From: DATLNF01 sp035536235
GTDB lineage: Bacteria > Actinomycetota > Actinomycetes > BP-191
Direction: 5' to 3'
NCBI GenBank assembly: GCA_035536235.1
Contig: DATLOQ010000046.1
Coordinates: 1 to 16,771, forward strand
DNA: 16,771 nucleotides
Part shown: piece by piece, positions 14,372 to 16,771 of the stretch
How the letters are laid out: each line of letters opens with the position of its first letter
Numbering within the stretch: position 1 is the stretch's first letter
The notes under the pieces: generated by a model
The model's database searches: none
Told to the model about the DNA's origin: nothing
What the model saw: the letters and a program-made list of their open reading frames with translations, nothing else
Program-made: the position numbers and the translations under genes

Positions 14372-15592
14372 ATGTCCGAACCAACCGCTGCGCCGCTGGC
14401 GCCGCCCGCCGCGACCGCGGGACTCCAGCTCGAGGCGCCTCCGGCCGTCGCCGCGGTGGAGCCGACCAAAGCCGGCGGGATGATCCCGCTCGACAAGGCG
14501 GCGCTGCCGGCGCTGGACCAGAAGGTCTCGGCCTACGTCGAGGCGCTCACCGCGCTGGACACCCACTCGCCCGACTTCTCGGCCAAGGCCGCCGACGTGG
14601 CCTCCCTCGGCGACGCAGAGATCCGGGCGTCTGCGGAGACGTCGAACCGGCTGCTCAGCGCCCCGGTCCGGGCGATGGAGAAGGGCGGCCTCGCCGCCGG
14701 CTCCAAGGTCTCCGCCACCCTGCTCGAGCTGCGCCGCACGATCGAAGACCTCGACCCCAAGGAGGCCACCGGCGTACGCAAGCTGATCGGCTTCATCCCC
14801 TTCGGCGACAAGGTCGAGGACTACTTCCGCCGCTACGTCAGCGCCCAGGCCCATCTCGACGCGATCATCAAGGCGCTCTACGACGGCCAGGACGAGCTGC
14901 GCAAGGACAACGCCGCCTTGGAGCAGGAGAAGGTGCACCTCTGGGAGACGATGCAGCGCCTGGCGCAGTACATCTACGTGGCCGAGCAGCTCGACAAGGC
15001 GCTGTCCGCGAAGATCGCCGCGCTCGACGCGACGGACCCGGAACGAGCCAAGGCACTACGCGAGGACGTGCTGTTCTACGCCCGACAGAAGCACCAGGAC
15101 CTGCTGACGCAGCTCGCGGTCTCGATCCAGGCCTACCTGGCCATCGACCTCATCCGCAAGAACAACATCGAGCTGGTCAAGGGCGTCGACCGGGCCACCA
15201 CCACCACGGTGGCGGCGCTGCGCACTGCGGTGATCGTCGCGCAGGCGCTGTCCAACCAGAAGCTCGTGCTGGACCAGATCACGGCGCTCAACACCACGAC
15301 GTCGAACCTCATCGAGACGACGTCGGCCATGCTGGCCAACCAGAGCGTCGGCATCCAGCGGCAGGCAGCTGAGTCCACGGTCAGCCTGGAGAAGCTCGAG
15401 ACGGCGTTCGCCAACGTCTACCAGGCGATGGACGCGATCGACACCTTCAAGCTGGCCGCGCTCGACTCGATGGCCACGACGATCACCACACTGCAGGGGC
15501 AGGTCGAGAAGTCACAGGACTACCTGGCCCGGGCGAAGCGGTCAGACGACCGCACGATGTCCGGCTCGCTCGATCTCGGGTCGGGCTCCTAG
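14372..15592 (+). CDS. telA: TelA family toxic anion resistance protein
   Basis: A 406-residue, almost entirely helical, soluble protein of the TelA family (PF05816). Members were named for tellurite resistance, but their biochemical role is unsettled and many act in general envelope or antimicrobial stress. Residues 1-38 are an Ala/Pro-rich, disordered leader. The family core includes LIGFIPFGDKVEDYFRRY (138-155), GQDELRKDNAAL (172-183) and NNIELVKGVDRATTTTVAAL (264-283). It continues through QALSNQKLVLDQITALNTTT and ends in a coiled-coil-like helix with a Gly/Ser tail. The length is normal. GAGGAG (14359-14364) lies 7 bases before the ATG. It is the first gene of a run of three with a small helical protein and an AAA+-like protein, an arrangement in which TelA probably acts as part of a complex. 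Confidence 0.93.
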   Translation: MSEPTAAPLAPPAATAGLQLEAPPAVAAVEPTKAGGMIPLDKAALPALDQKVSAYVEALTALDTHSPDFSAKAADVASLGDAEIRASAETSNRLLSAPVRAMEKGGLAAGSKVSATLLELRRTIEDLDPKEATGVRKLIGFIPFGDKVEDYFRRYVSAQAHLDAIIKALYDGQDELRKDNAALEQEKVHLWETMQRLAQYIYVAEQLDKALSAKIAALDATDPERAKALREDVLFYARQKHQDLLTQLAVSIQAYLAIDLIRKNNIELVKGVDRATTTTVAALRTAVIVAQALSNQKLVLDQITALNTTTSNLIETTSAMLANQSVGIQRQAAESTVSLEKLETAFANVYQAMDAIDTFKLAALDSMATTITTLQGQVEKSQDYLARAKRSDDRTMSGSLDLGSGS

Positions 15593-15616
15593 AGCCCAGA
15601 CTTCTCCACCCCGCCG

Positions 15617-16159
15617 ATGGCCACCTCCCCACCCGACAGATCCCGATCTCGGGTGCGCGCGTTCGTCGCGTCGCTGTTCGGGCGTCGGCAGGCCGCGGTG
15701 CTCGCCGGACCGGACCCCGCGGGGGACCTCGACCGGCTGGACGCCAGCATCCGCGGCCGGGTGCCGCAGTCGATCCAGGCCCGGGTGGACCGGATCGGCC
15801 GCACCGTCCGCGAGACCCTGCCCCGCCTCGACCAGCTCGGGATGGGCAGCAGCGAGGCGCACGCTGTGATCTCGACGGCGACCCGCTATCTGCCGGAGGC
15901 GCTGAGTGCCTACCTGCGGCTGCCGCGTGACTATGCCGACCGCAGGCCGATCTCGGGCGGCAAGACCTCGCTGATGGTGCTCTGCGACCAGCTCGACCTA
16001 CTGGCCAGCAAGATGGACGAGGTGTTCCTCGCCGTGTGCCGCGCCGACTCCGATGCCCTTGTCGCGCACGGCCGGTTCCTCGCCGAGAAGTTCGGCACCG
16101 GCTCGCTGACAGCCTCACTGGCACCGGACGGCCCGCAACCTCCCGCGGGCACCCGATGA
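15617..16159 (+). CDS. Small helical protein of the telA operon, possibly XpaC-like
   Basis: A 180-residue protein, basic at the N-terminus (RSRSRVRAFVASLFGRR) and helical throughout. The best-defined segment is TATRYLPEALSAYLRLPRDY (87-106), followed by LMVLCDQLDLLASKMDEVFLAV (119-140) and FLAEKFG (154-160). The YLPEALSAYL segment recalls XpaC proteins, which accompany telA in Firmicutes, but I cannot confirm homology. There are no transmembrane helices and no catalytic motif; GGKT at 114-117 lacks a P-loop context. It starts 24 bases after telA without a clear ribosome binding site, so translation may depend on telA. It overlaps the next gene by ATGA. A structural or adaptor role for TelA is an inference from the gene order. 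Confidence 0.75.
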   Translation: MATSPPDRSRSRVRAFVASLFGRRQAAVLAGPDPAGDLDRLDASIRGRVPQSIQARVDRIGRTVRETLPRLDQLGMGSSEAHAVISTATRYLPEALSAYLRLPRDYADRRPISGGKTSLMVLCDQLDLLASKMDEVFLAVCRADSDALVAHGRFLAEKFGTGSLTASLAPDGPQPPAGTR

Positions 16160-16771
16160 GCGACGGTGCGACGACTCTCGCTACCGCGATCGCGGCTGCG
16201 GTCAGGTTGGGCAGCGAAGCGGGACTTCCCGCTGACGACGTAGCCGTCGAGGCCGCGATCCTCGCCGCGGCCCTCAGTGAGTCCGCCCGCGGTGCGGCGG
16301 TCGACTGGGCCGCCGGCAGCGGTCGGAGTACGACGGACCACGCGGCGTTCGCCGTACGCGGGCGGGCCTGGCGGCGCCAGCCGTCGCCGTTGCTGAGCCA
16401 GCTGGTCGAGCGGGGAGCACCAGGCGCTGCGGCGTACGCCGACGCGCTCGCGGACGTGGCGTCAGCGGCCTGCTCGCTGGGTGAGCCGACGCTCCGGGCG
16501 ATCGCGGTCGCCACCCTCTCCGCCGCCGCCCAACGCCGCGCGGTCGCGGCCAGCTCCGACGAGCTGGCCGACCAGGGAGCGGGCGCCGCGGACCGCCTGG
16601 TGACCGCCTATCGGGACCCACGTAGCGAGTCCGACAGCGCCCCGAAGAGCACGCCTGGCTCGTCGTCCGCCCCGGCGACCGTGACCGGTGCCGAGCCAGC
16701 CCTGCCCACCCTGGAGGAGCTGCTCGCCGAGCTCGACAGCCTCATCGGCTTGGTCGGGATCAAGGCCGAGG
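16156..16771 (+). CDS. N-terminal part of a probable AAA+ ATPase (runs off the window)
   Basis: An open frame with no stop runs from the ATG at 16156 to the window edge (205 codons plus one base). The ATG overlaps the previous stop as ATGA. Residues 1-150 are Ala-rich and helical without a recognised domain. Residues about 155-180 are a Ser/Pro/Thr linker. The end reads LPTLEELLAELDSLIGLVGI followed by KAE. This is the typical lead-in (LdsLIGL..VK.ev) to the AAA+ module of CbbX/SpoVK/EccA-type ATPases. The Walker motifs would lie beyond the window, so ATPase activity is predicted, not seen. As third gene of the telA run it could power assembly or remodelling of a TelA complex. Confidence 0.8.
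   Translation, partial: MSDGATTLATAIAAAVRLGSEAGLPADDVAVEAAILAAALSESARGAAVDWAAGSGRSTTDHAAFAVRGRAWRRQPSPLLSQLVERGAPGAAAYADALADVASAACSLGEPTLRAIAVATLSAAAQRRAVAASSDELADQGAGAADRLVTAYRDPRSESDSAPKSTPGSSSAPATVTGAEPALPTLEELLAELDSLIGLVGIKAE

Noticed and set aside
12747..14384. 545-residue antisense open frame over the HD-GYP gene
   Set aside because: It is Arg/Gly-rich low-complexity sequence, while the sense strand carries a complete HD-GYP signature. It is a GC-rich shadow.
14329..15372. 347-residue plus-strand open frame overlapping telA in another frame
   Set aside because: It is Arg/Gly/Pro-rich without domains. The TelA frame has a strong ribosome binding site and family motifs.
1..16771. CRISPR array, insertion sequence, integrase, phage genes, or tRNA-flanked attachment site
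   Set aside because: No spaced direct repeats, transposase or integrase motifs were seen, and no second copy of the tRNA 3' end was noticed in the window.

Overview
The window is high-GC DNA (roughly 70% by eye) from an actinobacterium. GTG starts are frequent and ATGA-type stop/start overlaps occur. It encodes a homodimeric AceE, an AhpE-type peroxiredoxin, a DinB-like enzyme of the mycothiol-dependent maleylpyruvate isomerase type, a DUF3052 protein and a SigE-family ECF sigma factor, a combination typical of Actinomycetes. The genus cannot be fixed from the sequence. Genes are closely packed and no gene-free stretch exceeds 300 bases.

1-2600, housekeeping and redox: tRNA-Val(UAC), a double zinc-ribbon protein and ahpE lie on the minus strand. 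A mycothiol-type DinB-like enzyme diverges from ahpE on the plus strand with a probable leaderless start. DUF3052 is on the minus strand and diverges from aceE. The proximity of ahpE, DUF3052 and aceE recalls the Rv2238c-Rv2241 neighbourhood of Mycobacterium tuberculosis (from memory).

2598-5405: aceE (pyruvate dehydrogenase E1) ends at a long, nearly perfect hairpin shared with the convergent gene downstream.

5426-8000, envelope and signalling: a secreted LPxTG-anchored, repeat-rich surface protein (minus) diverges from an ECF sigma factor. The sigma gene overlaps a single-pass membrane protein whose outer domain resembles BsuPI. The divergent intergenic region carries repeated AT-rich motifs that could be operators.

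8013-12399: a PHP-domain phosphoesterase with an N-terminal helix-hairpin-helix region (a PolX-like layout without the polymerase), then a HelZ-like SNF2 ATPase. An 81-aa ORF is translationally coupled to the SNF2 gene and looks like only the C-terminal tail of the SWIM zinc-finger protein that usually accompanies this helicase.

12483-14300: a membrane HD-GYP (c-di-GMP phosphodiesterase type) protein fused to an external Ser/Ala/Pro linker and an unrecognised C-terminal domain.

14372-end: a telA operon consisting of TelA, a small helical protein possibly analogous to XpaC, and the start of a large protein that enters an AAA+ ATPase-like segment as the window ends.

The most interesting candidates are the AhpE with a PrxQ-like CxxxxC pair, the sigma/BsuPI membrane pair facing an LPxTG gene, the HD-GYP protein with an extracytoplasmic C-terminus, the orphan SWIM tail, and the TelA/AAA+ operon.
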